DNA of 64,000 nt from an uncultured Bacteroidales bacterium (GCA_902800925.1 CADCGD010000012.1:35051-99050), one strand, 5' to 3'. Shown: positions 1 to 8,485, numbered from the stretch's first letter. The notes: generated from the sequence alone by a model not told the origin. Numbers and translations are program-made.

Positions 1-577
1 TTTGCTCTCCGAAATATAGGATATAGACGTTTGAAACATGATATCTGTCTAAGTATTCTTTCCATGTCAGATTGTATCTAATATGATGAGTATTCTGCTT
101 CATTTCAAAATACGCCGCTATAATGTCACATGAAATACTATCATTCTCATACTCCACCATTTCAATTTTTCCATAATCCACCTCTGCTTTCTTCTTTTTT
201 CTGCTCATAGTGTTCCGACTTTTAGCAGAAATACACATTTTTAGTTCTTCATATGATTTAGGAATTATCAAATGATAATGGTTCTTTGCAATAAAGACTT
301 TATCAGAGACAACATTGAAAAAAGATATATACTCAATGTTTCTATAATTATGGAATAAGAATAATGCTATTTCATCAAAATCGCATTTGGAAATAGTCAT
401 CATCCACGCTCCAACTTCAGCATGGTTGTCAAACAATTGTACTTCTAGTTGATAATCATGCTTTTCATTTTGAATACGCAGAATTATGAAATCTTTGCTA
501 AAAAGATCAATTCTATTATATATGAAATTAGGAACGATCTTTGTAAAATCGTATTTTTCACTTAATTGTTGTACCAT
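1..577 (-). CDS. GNAT-like (BcsL/CelD-type) acyltransferase, 3' end cut by window edge
   Basis: An open frame runs from an ATG at 577 off the left edge (192 codons visible). The protein is soluble and AT-rich in codon use. Around residues 118-128 it has a basic stretch (SAKSRNTMSRKKKK), followed about 35 residues later by FEMKQNTH. This order, a basic helix then an F-x-x-H/K-x helix, is typical of the C-terminal GNAT fold of BcsL/CelD and FemAB-like enzymes, which acylate sugars or peptides. The start overlaps the 3' end of the upstream acyltransferase gene by 16 bp, so the two are co-transcribed. Assignment to the GNAT family is from motif recognition only; the substrate is unknown, but the neighbours suggest polysaccharide decoration. 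Confidence 0.5.
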   Translation of the reverse strand, partial: MVQQLSEKYDFTKIVPNFIYNRIDLFSKDFIILRIQNEKHDYQLEVQLFDNHAEVGAWMMTISKCDFDEIALFLFHNYRNIEYISFFNVVSDKVFIAKNHYHLIIPKSYEELKMCISAKSRNTMSRKKKKAEVDYGKIEMVEYENDSISCDIIAAYFEMKQNTHHIRYNLTWKEYLDRYHVSNVYILYFGEQ

Positions 578-1605
578 AAGCTCTTTTGATTCAAAAATGG
601 TGCAGACATCAATCTCCACACAACAATTCGTATTTTATCAAACAATATAGAAATAATAAAAACAGCAATAATAAATCCAGAAACATATATAAAGAACTCT
701 GCACCTGTACAAACTTCAAACCAATGCTTTATAACATCAACGTAATAGGGATGAAAAATGGCTGGAGAGCAATGAACCAAATAAACCGCAAAAGAAGATA
801 CTGAAATCCAATTAATAATAGTACTTTGAAATGACAACTTTGTAAAAAACAAAAAGAAATAAACAGAGCTCAGAATAACCATCGGAGATGAATATAAGAA
901 CAATACTGTACCACTCTTGTCAAAAAAATATGTAGATGCAAGAGAAAAAAATAATGTAAGTAAAGATATTGTAATATACAAAGAGATGTCAACAGTTTTG
1001 TTGAATTGCATAAATCTGTTTGGGTATTGTCTCATATATCTCGCTAAGAGATATAATCCCATAAATGATAATGGAGAATATCCACTAGAGAACCAACCGC
1101 AACTGTTATAAAACCCATATATTGTTTGAACAAAATAGAAAGATATCAAGAAGGATTTCACTTGGAATCTATCGCATTTTTCTACAAAAGCATTCAGAAC
1201 TGGAGCAAACAGATATAAAATAATATATGCCCTTACAAACCAATATGATCCATATTTGAACATAACTAAATCTATCCACTCATTAGAAGTCATGGGATTA
1301 GTTAGCCCCAAAATATACATTATGAAATATATGGTTATACAGATAAACAATATTTGGAAAACAAACTCTGCAAAACGGTAAAATCGGGTTTGAATTCCAA
1401 ACCAACCAGAAATTAAGACAAATGAGTTAACACAGACTTCTGAAAAAGACTCACATAAACCTCGTATAAATGCTCCTCCGATAGAAGATTCAATATCTGT
1501 TTTTGAAGGAGGGTCCAATGACACATAACTCGCATGAGTTATTAGTACTAGTAGCATTGAGACTATTCTTAACAATTCTATATTTGAATCTCTTTTTTTT
1601 ATCAT
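562..1605 (-). CDS. Acyltransferase family 3 (OatA/WecH-like membrane O-acyltransferase)
   Basis: A 347-residue integral membrane protein with about ten hydrophobic segments. The N-terminal signature IELLRIVSMLLVLITHASY contains the family's R and catalytic-type H in helix 1. The family (PF01757) moves acyl groups, usually acetyl, onto sugars of O-antigen, capsule or peptidoglycan at the inner membrane. ATG 1605 is preferred over an upstream TTG at 1626 because a TATTTTTG promoter box overlaps the region just upstream (1624-1631). It is followed, with overlap, by a GNAT-like gene, and diverges from an SGNH esterase, suggesting an O-acylation module. Codon use is AT-rich compared with 3-25 kb. 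Confidence 0.82.
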   Translation of the reverse strand: MIKKRDSNIELLRIVSMLLVLITHASYVSLDPPSKTDIESSIGGAFIRGLCESFSEVCVNSFVLISGWFGIQTRFYRFAEFVFQILFICITIYFIMYILGLTNPMTSNEWIDLVMFKYGSYWFVRAYIILYLFAPVLNAFVEKCDRFQVKSFLISFYFVQTIYGFYNSCGWFSSGYSPLSFMGLYLLARYMRQYPNRFMQFNKTVDISLYITISLLTLFFSLASTYFFDKSGTVLFLYSSPMVILSSVYFFLFFTKLSFQSTIINWISVSSFAVYLVHCSPAIFHPYYVDVIKHWFEVCTGAEFFIYVSGFIIAVFIISILFDKIRIVVWRLMSAPFLNQKSLWYNN

Positions 1606-1623
1606 ATTCAAATTATTATACTG

Positions 1624-1631
1624 CAAAAATA
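1624..1631 (-). promoter_or_regulatory. Promoter -7 box (TATTTTTG) of the acyltransferase gene
   Basis: Read on the minus strand, TATTTTTG fits the Bacteroidetes TAnnTTTG box about 19 bp before ATG 1605. This argues that the TTG at 1626 is not the start. Confidence 0.5.
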
Positions 1632-1673
1632 TAATTTTTCGCTTTAATTAGCAAACAAATCCAAATATTTTTG

Positions 1674-1681
1674 TATTTTTG
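1674..1681 (+). promoter_or_regulatory. Promoter -7 box (TATTTTTG) of the SGNH hydrolase gene
   Basis: TATTTTTG fits TAnnTTTG. The leader to ATG 1764 would be about 75 nt and carries a five-codon-like open frame (ATG ATA AAA GAG TAA near 1700). It diverges from the acyltransferase promoter. Confidence 0.45.
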
Positions 1682-1763
1682 TACCAAATAAAATATAATT
1701 ATGATAAAAGAGTAATTGTTAGGTATTATTTTTATTGTATAAAAACGTCTTATCTAGAAACTA

Positions 1764-2552
1764 ATGAAATACAAATTTATAATACTTCTCGTTATGATCA
1801 TAAGCATTTGCATCATTGGGAGAGTTAAATGCCTATCATATTATGCACCTGCCAAGGAACGTCCAATATATCAGACGATTCAACATCATGACGATACGAT
1901 TCGTATTGCCTACATTGGTGATAGTTGGGCATATGGTCATCAGTTTCATCAATGCTGTATAAAAGAATTACTTGAAAACAATCTACAGCGTCCCGTCATC
2001 GTGAATTCATATGGAATAGGAGGATTAACCAGTAAGGAGATTTATCATGCATTTTTCGAGCTAGACAGTTTTAGGCATTTCATTGAGAAAGGGTATGATT
2101 TCTGTTTTATCTCTGCCGGTATAAACGATACAAATAAAAAGATGAGCGCATCTTACTACCAAAAAAGTATGGATTGTATCATACAATTCATGTTGACCAA
2201 CCATATTCATCCTATTATTCAGGAGATACCAGATTATAATATACATAGTGTATTTGAAAGACAAACAACGAAAGATAAAATCATCCGACATATATCTATG
2301 TTTGTTAATAGAACAGATATTGATTGTAAGCAAGTATTTCGAAACGCATTAGATGAATTAATACAAGAAAAAGGCTATCAAGACAAAATTAGCATTATTC
2401 GGTATAAATCATGGAACAAAGACTATGAGAAGGATCTGAACATGTTATATACTGACGACCAGATGCATTTGAACGAAAAAGGCTATACATTATTAGACCG
2501 TGTTATAGCCAAGGATATTATCGCCTTACAAACAACATTAAAAGATAATTGA
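1764..2552 (+). CDS. Secreted SGNH/GDSL-family esterase
   Basis: 262 residues. An N-terminal hydrophobic segment (residues 4-22) after two lysines is a signal peptide or membrane anchor. SGNH blocks are in order: block I GDSW (Ser nucleophile, about residue 53), block II Gly in YGIGG, block III GIND with Asn, and block V DQMH with the catalytic Asp/His near residue 234, followed by LNEKGY. Such enzymes remove acetyl or other acyl groups from sugars in the periplasm or at the surface. Facing an O-acyltransferase gene, it could edit the same polysaccharide. Its exact substrate cannot be read from the sequence. Confidence 0.8.
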   Translation: MKYKFIILLVMIISICIIGRVKCLSYYAPAKERPIYQTIQHHDDTIRIAYIGDSWAYGHQFHQCCIKELLENNLQRPVIVNSYGIGGLTSKEIYHAFFELDSFRHFIEKGYDFCFISAGINDTNKKMSASYYQKSMDCIIQFMLTNHIHPIIQEIPDYNIHSVFERQTTKDKIIRHISMFVNRTDIDCKQVFRNALDELIQEKGYQDKISIIRYKSWNKDYEKDLNMLYTDDQMHLNEKGYTLLDRVIAKDIIALQTTLKDN

Positions 2553-2634
2553 GCATGTTACCTTTGGAGGAGGATTAGCAGAATACAAATACTACGATAT
2601 TGCACCTGTTATTGAGAAAGTGATGGGATTCTGA
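2551..2634 (+). pseudogene. glf: 3' remnant of glf (UDP-galactopyranose mutase)
   Basis: Directly after the esterase stop, and overlapping it by 2 bp, the frame encodes VTFGGGLAEYKYYD followed by about a dozen residues and TGA. This matches the conserved C-terminal FGGRLAEYKYYDM motif of UDP-galactopyranose mutase, which converts UDP-Galp to UDP-Galf. There is no start codon and only 27 codons remain, so it is a decayed end piece. The conserved Arg of GGRL is Gly here. It implies that a Galf-using polysaccharide locus once lay here. Recognition is by motif alone. Confidence 0.55.
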
Positions 2635-2674
2635 ATTAATTCTAAATATTCTTGCTGTTATCAATCATAATTTG

Positions 2675-2682
2675 TACCTTTG
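2675..2682 (+). promoter_or_regulatory. Promoter -7 box (TACCTTTG) of the TonB receptor operon
   Basis: A consensus TACCTTTG ends 24 bp before ATG 2707. The leader is therefore only some 15-20 nt, too short for a cobalamin riboswitch. Confidence 0.7.
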
Positions 2683-2706
2683 CACCTGTTTTTTCAAGGT
2701 AACATT

Positions 2707-4812
2707 ATGTACAAAGCACTTTTCAACCAGCGCAAGGCCCTCCGCTTCCGCTATTTTTCGCGGAAGGGATATGCCTTGTTTGCCTGTTTGGGACGCGTCG
2801 TCACCATCGGCGTGCTGAGCATAGCAACCCTACGCGCAGCAGCTGCCACCACAACCGACACACTGAGTGTGGTGGGCGCTAGCGTGGGTGGCGATTTTGT
2901 CGCAAACATCCCAGACAAGGAGGCAACGCTCGACGACGTCGAGGTGACGGGCTCACGCGCACCGCTTGCACTTGGGCAAGCCGCGAGAATGGTCACTGTA
3001 CTGAGCCGTGAAGAGATTCAGGCGGCGCCAGTACAAAGTATTAACGATTTGCTAAAGTATACCGTAGGCGTTGACGTCCGCCAGCGCGGACCTATCGGTG
3101 CCCAGACGGATGTCGGCATCCGGGGAGGAACGAGCGAGCAGATAACCATCCTGCTGAACGGCATCAACATCTGTGACCCGCAGACGGGGCACAACGCCTT
3201 CGACCTGCCCTGCGACTTGAGCGACATCGAGCGCATCGAGGTGCTGGAGGGGCCTGCCGGACGCGTGTATGGCACGTCGTCGCTGATGGGAGCGATTAAC
3301 GTCGTTACACGACGAAATGAGAAAGGAGAAAGGAGAAATGAGAAATGGGAAGGAGCGGCACGGTTGGAAGGCGGGTCGTATGGTTATCTGTCAACAGCAG
3401 GGCGCATTGCTCTTACCTCTAAACTCTTACCACTCACCTCTCAACTCTCCGCGAGCTACACCCGCAGCGACGGCTACCAGCGTGCCAAGTCGGGAGCGCT
3501 GAACAGCGACTATTCGGGCGGAAAGGTGTACTATCAAGGAGGATACGACACAAAAGACATCCGCATCGACTGGCATGCAGGACTGTCCATGAAGGGGTTC
3601 GGTTCGAACACGTTCTACAGTGCCAAGTTCGACGAACAATACGAGAAAACCACGAAGATATATACGGCCATTAAGGGCGAAGCCAAAGGATGGTTTCACC
3701 TCAGCCCATCCGTCTACTGGAATCGCTCGCACGACCGTTTTGAACTTATCCGAGGGTCGGAAGACAAGGTGCCTTTCAATTACCACCGCACCGACGTGTT
3801 AGGCATCAACCTGAACAGCTATTTCGACTGGCAGCTGGGCCGTACAGCCGTTGGAGCCGAGTTCCGCAACGAGGACATTGTGAGCGGCAATCTGGGAGAA
3901 CCCCTGAACAAGCCCATACCCATCAGCGGGACAGACCGCGACTACCTGTACGGACTGAACCGCTCGAACCTGTCGTTCCACCTGGAGCATAACATCCTGC
4001 TCAGCCGATTCACGCTGTCGGCAGGTTTCCTCGCCATCAAGAATACGTGGAACCAGATGCCGTTTACCATCTATCCGGGCATCGACGCCAGCTATCGAAT
4101 AGGCAACAACTGGAAGGTCTATGTCTCGTACAACGAGTCGTTGCGCATGCCGTCGTTCACCGAGCTCTATTATAGCGTAGGCGGTCATAAGGCAGACAAA
4201 TACCTGAAGCCCGAAGAACTGAGAGCCGTCGAGGGCGGCGTCAAGTACGCTGGTCTGTGGCTGACGATGAAAGCCAGCATGTTCCACCACCACTGCCGCA
4301 ACATGATAGACTGGATTCTCGACCCGACAGAAGCCGAGCCAATATGGAAGAGCGTCAACTATACGAAGGTGAACACCCTCGGGGTTGAAGCCTCTGCCAC
4401 CCTGAATCTTGAACAGTTGCTCCACATCAAACGTTCCTCATTCAACATCCAGTATTGCTATATGGACCAGGACAAAGCAGGCACGGGTGACATCCAAACC
4501 CAGTCCACACTGGAGTATCTACGCCACAAGTTGGTGGCCCAGCTGCAGTTGCACCTGATAGCAGGACTCGACCTTGGGGTAAAGTATCGGCTGCAAAAGC
4601 GAACTGGCAATTACACCACAAACGCAGGCGAGGTGAAGCCATACCACACCTACAACCTCGTAGACGCACGACTTTCCTGGAATGCCGACACCTATTCTAT
4701 ATATATGGAGGCCAACAACTTGTTCAACAAGAAGTATGTGGACTATGGCAATGTGCAACAGCCTGGCACTTGGCTGACGGCGGGAGTCAAATACAACATC
4801 AATCTATGGTAA
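2707..4812 (+). CDS. TonB-dependent outer-membrane receptor, BtuB-like
   Basis: 701 residues. A long basic signal region precedes a plug domain: VTGSRAP, then SREEIQAAP, SINDLLKYTVGVDVRQRG, IRGG, ILLNGINICDP and IERIEVLEGPAGRVYG, the usual BtuB/FepA plug order. A 22-strand-type barrel follows, ending with an aromatic terminal strand (YNINLW). The plug-VDVRQRG pattern is BtuB-like, so corrinoid uptake is a fair guess but unproven. ATG 2707 is chosen because the promoter box lies just upstream. Two low-complexity stretches (3315-3354 and 3411-3449) sit in frame inside early barrel strands and look like inserted repeats. The next gene starts inside this stop codon region (ATGGTAA), so translation is probably coupled. 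Confidence 0.85.
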   Translation: MYKALFNQRKALRFRYFSRKGYALFACLGRVVTIGVLSIATLRAAAATTTDTLSVVGASVGGDFVANIPDKEATLDDVEVTGSRAPLALGQAARMVTVLSREEIQAAPVQSINDLLKYTVGVDVRQRGPIGAQTDVGIRGGTSEQITILLNGINICDPQTGHNAFDLPCDLSDIERIEVLEGPAGRVYGTSSLMGAINVVTRRNEKGERRNEKWEGAARLEGGSYGYLSTAGRIALTSKLLPLTSQLSASYTRSDGYQRAKSGALNSDYSGGKVYYQGGYDTKDIRIDWHAGLSMKGFGSNTFYSAKFDEQYEKTTKIYTAIKGEAKGWFHLSPSVYWNRSHDRFELIRGSEDKVPFNYHRTDVLGINLNSYFDWQLGRTAVGAEFRNEDIVSGNLGEPLNKPIPISGTDRDYLYGLNRSNLSFHLEHNILLSRFTLSAGFLAIKNTWNQMPFTIYPGIDASYRIGNNWKVYVSYNESLRMPSFTELYYSVGGHKADKYLKPEELRAVEGGVKYAGLWLTMKASMFHHHCRNMIDWILDPTEAEPIWKSVNYTKVNTLGVEASATLNLEQLLHIKRSSFNIQYCYMDQDKAGTGDIQTQSTLEYLRHKLVAQLQLHLIAGLDLGVKYRLQKRTGNYTTNAGEVKPYHTYNLVDARLSWNADTYSIYMEANNLFNKKYVDYGNVQQPGTWLTAGVKYNINLW
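3315..3354 (+). repeat. Purine-rich repeat inside the TonB receptor gene
   Basis: Tandem GAGAAAGGA/GAGAAATG-like units encode an arginine, asparagine and glutamate-rich patch between the plug's VVTR end and the first barrel strand. It is probably an extra loop or turn. Confidence 0.45.
3411..3449 (+). repeat. Pyrimidine-rich repeat inside the TonB receptor gene
   Basis: Units of the type ACTCTTACC and CACCTCTCAACTC. The reverse complement contains AGAGGTGAG and TTTAGAGGTAAG, close to the AGGGGTTAGAGGTGAG words found elsewhere in the window. Confidence 0.45.
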
Positions 4813-5387
4813 CTATGATGACACGCCTGCTAACCATGATGCTGATGCTGCAAGGCATCAGTGTCATGGCCCAGCAGCTGAAGCCAGCCGACCTGCTGTT
4901 CCATGTGGCGCCAGCAGCCAACCAGATTACAAACGTCACGCCTGGCATGATAGACCACGTAGCCATTGTGATGAACAAGGACAGCGTGATAGAGGCCAAG
5001 CACAGGGGTGTCGTCATAACCCCACTCGACTCACTACGCCATCAGGAGGGCTATTATCTCATTGGGCGTGTCCAGCATGCAGACAGCCGCCAGTCGTTGG
5101 TCAATGCCCGCCGCTATCTGGGGCGCAGCTACGATTTTGTTTTCCTGGCTGACAATGACGACATCTACTGTTCTGAATTGGTACAGCTGTCAATGGTAGA
5201 CTGCCAAGGGAAACGCCTATTTACCACTGTTCCCATGTCGTTCCACGACGCCACAGGCCACATTACCGACTACTGGATTCAATTCTACGCTCAGCGAGGC
5301 ATGGCCGTACCAGAAGGACAACCCGGCACGAATCCTGCCGAGTTGTCACAACGTAAACTTATCAAAATCATTGGGAGATTACACTAA
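4806..5387 (+). CDS. YiiX/YaeF-like permuted papain-fold amidase, exported
   Basis: 193 residues. A signal peptide (MMTRLLTMMLMLQGISVMA) is followed by LKPADLLF, DHVAIVM with the catalytic-type His (about residue 56), and DIYCSELV with the catalytic-type Cys (about residue 130). This His-before-Cys order is typical of the permuted NlpC/P60-like family PF05708 (YiiX/YaeF), thought to cut amide or lipid-amide bonds in the envelope. Start 4806 (ATGGTAA overlap with the receptor stop) or 4815 both give a signal peptide. Coupling to a TonB receptor suggests a shared envelope role; the substrate is unknown. Confidence 0.78.
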   Translation: MVTMMTRLLTMMLMLQGISVMAQQLKPADLLFHVAPAANQITNVTPGMIDHVAIVMNKDSVIEAKHRGVVITPLDSLRHQEGYYLIGRVQHADSRQSLVNARRYLGRSYDFVFLADNDDIYCSELVQLSMVDCQGKRLFTTVPMSFHDATGHITDYWIQFYAQRGMAVPEGQPGTNPAELSQRKLIKIIGRLH

Positions 5388-6563
5388 ACAGAAGTCAAGG
5401 TCGGCAGTAAGCTGTTCCTTGTCCAGATGTTGGCCTATGAACACCAGTTTCTGCATACGGTCGCCGTACTGGTCGTCCCAGTCGCGACGCAGCTGGTCGT
5501 TCTGGGCCATCATCATTTCCAGCTCGTCCTTAGACATCGTGGCATACCACTGACCGGCATTGGTCAACGACACCTGACGGCCCGCCTGTTCGAAGAGGTA
5601 GCAGGTCTCTTCCTCGCCTTTGAAATAGCAGATGCCCTTGGCGCGGATAATGTTCTTAGGCCACTTGCGAGCCACGAAATCGTCGAAGAATCCGAGGTTG
5701 AACGGGCGACGGACATAATAGACAAAGGTGCCTATGCCATATTCCTCAGCCTCGCCTTCGTCGTGGTGATGATGGTGATGCTCGTGATGATGTTCGTGCT
5801 CGTCGTCATCGTCGTCGTCATCGTCATGATCATGCTCCAACTCATGAATCCAGGTGGCAGACGTTGCCACTTCTTCAAAGTTGAACTTCTCGGTATGCAG
5901 AATCTGGTTGAGGTCGATGTTGCCATAGTCGCACTCAATGATGTCGGCCTTCGGCTGGATGGCTCGGATAATCTGCTTCACCTCAGCCAATTCCTCCTTC
6001 GACACCTCAGAAGCCTTGTTCAGCAGGATGATGTTACAGAACTCAATCTGCTGAATCACCAGATTCTCGATATCCTCCTCGTCTATGTTCTTACGCATCA
6101 GGTCGTTGCCGTTCTTGAACTCGTCGCGCATGCGGAGTGCATCGACCACGGTGACGATGCAGTCCAACTGCAGATAGCCGTCCTTTACATAATCAGGACC
6201 CAGCGACGGAATATTGATGATGGTCTGCGCAATAGGCGCCGGTTCGCAAATGCCACTGGCCTCGATAACGATGTAGTCGAAGCGGTGCATGCGGGTAATG
6301 TCACGCAACTGCTCCACCAAGTCCATCTTCAGCGTGCAACAGATGCAGCCGTTCTGCAAAGCTACCAGCGAGTCGTCCTTCTGACCCACTACTCCACCCT
6401 TTTCTATCAGGTCGGCGTCGATGTTCACCTCGCCAATATCATTGACGATGACTGCAAACTTAATACCCTCCTGATTCTTCAGGATGCGATTCAACAGCGT
6501 GGTCTTGCCACTGCCCAGATAACCCGTCAGCAACAGGACGGGAATATTCTTGATTGGTTCCAT
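5379..6563 (-). CDS. G3E-family GTPase, CobW/ZNG1-type metal chaperone
   Basis: 394 residues. Walker A GYLGSGKTTLLN (residues 14-25), the CICC metal-binding loop in NGCICCTLKMDL (about 70-81), VIEASG, and NKAS as the guanine-specificity element. A CobW C-terminal domain (GTFVYYVRRPFNL onward) follows. In between is an acidic/His linker (about residues 245-275) with runs of Asp and His. The family loads Zn or Co into client proteins using GTP; the His-rich linker points to zinc or cobalt. The gene converges on the amidase gene with a 9-bp overlap. The adjacent BtuB-like receptor makes a cobalt/cobalamin link conceivable, but ZNG1-like zinc delivery is at least as likely. Confidence 0.88.
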   Translation of the reverse strand: MEPIKNIPVLLLTGYLGSGKTTLLNRILKNQEGIKFAVIVNDIGEVNIDADLIEKGGVVGQKDDSLVALQNGCICCTLKMDLVEQLRDITRMHRFDYIVIEASGICEPAPIAQTIINIPSLGPDYVKDGYLQLDCIVTVVDALRMRDEFKNGNDLMRKNIDEEDIENLVIQQIEFCNIILLNKASEVSKEELAEVKQIIRAIQPKADIIECDYGNIDLNQILHTEKFNFEEVATSATWIHELEHDHDDDDDDDDEHEHHHEHHHHHHDEGEAEEYGIGTFVYYVRRPFNLGFFDDFVARKWPKNIIRAKGICYFKGEEETCYLFEQAGRQVSLTNAGQWYATMSKDELEMMMAQNDQLRRDWDDQYGDRMQKLVFIGQHLDKEQLTADLDFCLV

Positions 6564-6594
6564 TTTCTTTATTCGTTTATTCTTTTTTGGCGTG

Positions 6595-6602
6595 CAAAGT
6601 TA
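6595..6602 (-). promoter_or_regulatory. Promoter -7 box (TAACTTTG) of the G3E GTPase gene
   Basis: Minus-strand TAACTTTG with a TTTG -33 element 19 bp further upstream (CAAA on the plus strand at 6622-6625). The -33 element lies in a short palindrome, GAGTTTTGCAAACTC, that might be an operator. Confidence 0.6.
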
Positions 6603-6668
6603 GTCCTTTTTTATGAGTTTTGCAAACTCAGCCTTACATTATTTAAATTGGTTCGTAAAAAACTCTTA

Positions 6669-6702
6669 AATTATCAATTCTCAATTATCAATTCTCAATT
6701 AA
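6669..6702 (+). repeat. 14-bp tandem direct repeat upstream of pgk
   Basis: The unit AATTATCAATTCTC occurs twice in tandem, followed by a third partial copy (AATTA), just upstream of the pgk promoter box. It is similar in style to the other short repeats of the window but AT-rich. Confidence 0.6.
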
Positions 6703-6708
6703 ATATTG

Positions 6709-6716
6709 TATCTTTG
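6709..6716 (+). promoter_or_regulatory. Promoter -7 box (TATCTTTG) of pgk
   Basis: TATCTTTG lies right after the 14-bp repeats; the leader to ATG 6838 is about 115 nt. Confidence 0.6.
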
Positions 6717-6837
6717 CAAAAGTTTTTGCGAGAACAGGCGGAACTCAGCATAACAAGCAAGCTTGATTCTGCATTCGTTTGCACTGTCCTTGCAATCGTT
6801 TTTGGAGAAGATAACATTTTTAATAATACAAAGCATT

Positions 6838-8099
6838 ATGACAATCAATGAATTCAACTTTGCCGGTAAGAAGGCAATCGTACGTGTAGACTTCAACGTA
6901 CCCCTGGACGAGAATGGTAAGATTACTGACGACACCCGTATCCGCGGTGCCCTGCCCACCCTGAAGAAGATTCTGAACGATGGTGGTGCTGTCATCATCA
7001 TGTCACATATGGGTAAGCCCAAGGGTAAGGTGGACATGAAGAAGTCTCTGGGTCAGATTCGTGAGGCTGTGGAAAAGGCTCTGGGTGTTCCCGTTGCTTT
7101 CGCTCCTGACTGCGCTAAGGCTGCTGACGCTGCTGCTGCCCTGAAGATGGGTGAGGCTCTGCTGCTGGAGAACCTGCGCTTCTATCCCGAGGAAGAGGGT
7201 AAGCCCGTAGGTCTGGAGAAGGGTACTCCTGAGTTCGACGAGGCTAAGAAGGCCTTGAAGGTTTCTCAGAAGGAGTTCGCTAAGACTTTGGCTTCTTACG
7301 CTGACTGCTACGTCATGGACGCCTTCGGTACCGCTCACCGCAAGCACGCTTCTACCGCTGTCATCGCTGACTACTTCGACGCTGACAACAAGATGCTGGG
7401 CCTGCTGATGGAGAAGGAGGTTCAGGCTGTTGACAATGTGCTCAGCAACATCAAGCGTCCTTTCGTTGCCATCATGGGTGGTTCTAAGGTATCTTCTAAG
7501 ATTGGTATCATCGAGAACCTGTTGATAAGCTTATCCTTTGCGGTGGTATGACCTACACCTTCGCTAAGGCTCACGGTGGTGAGATTGGTGACTCTATCGT
7601 TGAGATGGACAAGCTGGATGTAGCTCTGGGTGTTGAGGAACTGGCTAAGAAGAATGGCGTAGAGCTCGTTCTGGGCAGCGACTGCACAGCTACCAACGGT
7701 CTCGACTTCGACACCATGAGCGTGAAGCCCGGTGCTGAGATTATCACCTGCCCTGCAAACAACGTACCTGCTGGTTTCGAGGGTGTTGACGCTGGTCCTG
7801 AGAGCCAGAAGGCATTCGCTGAGGCTATCAAGGGTGCTAAGACCATCCTGTGGAACGGTCCTGCTGGTGTCTTCGAGTGCGATACCTTCACTCCTGGTAG
7901 CCGCGCTATCGGTGACGCTATCGCTCAGGCTACTGCTGAGGGGGCCTTCTCACTGATTGGTGGTGGTGACTCTGTGGCTTGTGTTAACAAGTTCGGTCTG
8001 GCCGACAAGGTTAGCTACATCTCTACTGGTGGTGGTGCTCTGCTCGAGGCTATCGAGGGCAAAGTTCTGCCTGGTGTAGCTGCCATTAAGGGTGAGTAA
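6838..8099 (+). pseudogene. pgk: Phosphoglycerate kinase, reading frame broken by an apparent 10-bp deletion
   Basis: Glycolytic enzyme making ATP from 1,3-bisphosphoglycerate. Frame 1 covers the N-domain: [40 protein letters not shown] and [11 protein letters not shown]. It shifts after ENLL at about 7524. Frame 2 carries the rest: [31 protein letters not shown] and [10 protein letters not shown]. The family has DKVDKL-like residues at the break. Restoring 10 bp gives 423 codons in one frame; the junction GTTG is where a GTTG...GTTG pair would recombine. Codon bias is strong on both sides, as in a highly expressed gene, so the lesion is recent or an assembly error. The two open pieces run to 7551 and from 7548. 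Confidence 0.9.
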
Positions 8100-8125
8100 T
8101 ACAAACAAACGTTTACGTTAAAAAT

Positions 8126-8158
8126 ATCCCGATATGTGAATAGCGTATCGGGATTTTT
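8126..8158 (+). terminator. Rho-independent terminator of pgk
   Basis: A perfect 9-bp stem, ATCCCGATA / TATCGGGAT, with an 11-nt loop and a T run, 27 bp after the pgk stop. Confidence 0.85.
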
Positions 8159-8160
8159 CG

Positions 8161-8168
8161 TACCTTTG
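8161..8168 (+). promoter_or_regulatory. Promoter -7 box (TACCTTTG) of the 84-aa gene
   Basis: TACCTTTG begins immediately after the pgk terminator; the leader to ATG 8216 is about 40 nt. Confidence 0.65.
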
Positions 8169-8215
8169 CATCAGAAAAAGAAAACGAATACTTAAAAACT
8201 AATCGCTAAAACATT

Positions 8216-8470
8216 ATGAGCAAGAAATTTCTGATTGGAGACCGCACGAAAGATGAGTGGATCTCAGTATTGGACACCGAGAACAAGAAACTGGAGTTTA
8301 CCAACCACCTCGCCTCTGCAAAGGAGTTCAAGGGCTTCGAGGACACTAAGGGTGAACTGAAGAAGTTGCAGGAGCAGACCGGTGGATACTTTGAGGACCT
8401 GCAGGTCTACGTGCTGGGCGAAGACGGTAAAGCCCATCGTCCTGACGAACGCGACATGATGGCTTGGTAA
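8216..8470 (+). CDS. Small conserved-looking protein of unknown function (84 aa)
   Basis: Its own promoter upstream and a terminator downstream show that it is a real single-gene unit. The protein is hydrophilic, without signal peptide or membrane segment, begins MSKKFLIGDRTKDEW and ends RPDERDMMAW. It has a helical middle rich in Lys/Glu (KEFKGFEDTKGELKKLQEQ) and a short beta-like LQVYVLGEDGK. I do not recognise a family. It is not part of the kinase operon, which ends convergently just beyond the shared terminator. Confidence 0.75.
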   Translation: MSKKFLIGDRTKDEWISVLDTENKKLEFTNHLASAKEFKGFEDTKGELKKLQEQTGGYFEDLQVYVLGEDGKAHRPDERDMMAW

Positions 8471-8485
8471 GAAAACGAAGGATCA

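Noticed and set aside
2640-2706. Cobalamin riboswitch before the BtuB-like gene
   Set aside because: Promoter box ends 24 bp before the start codon; no room and no B12-box sequence.
5427-6851. Long open frame on the plus strand opposite the G3E GTPase gene
   Set aside because: It mirrors the codon pattern of the GTPase gene, which has full family motifs; its protein is Val/Leu-rich without any recognisable motif.
7515-7551. Programmed frameshift in pgk
   Set aside because: No slippery heptamer or pseudoknot is evident, and conserved residues are missing at the break, so a deletion explains it better.
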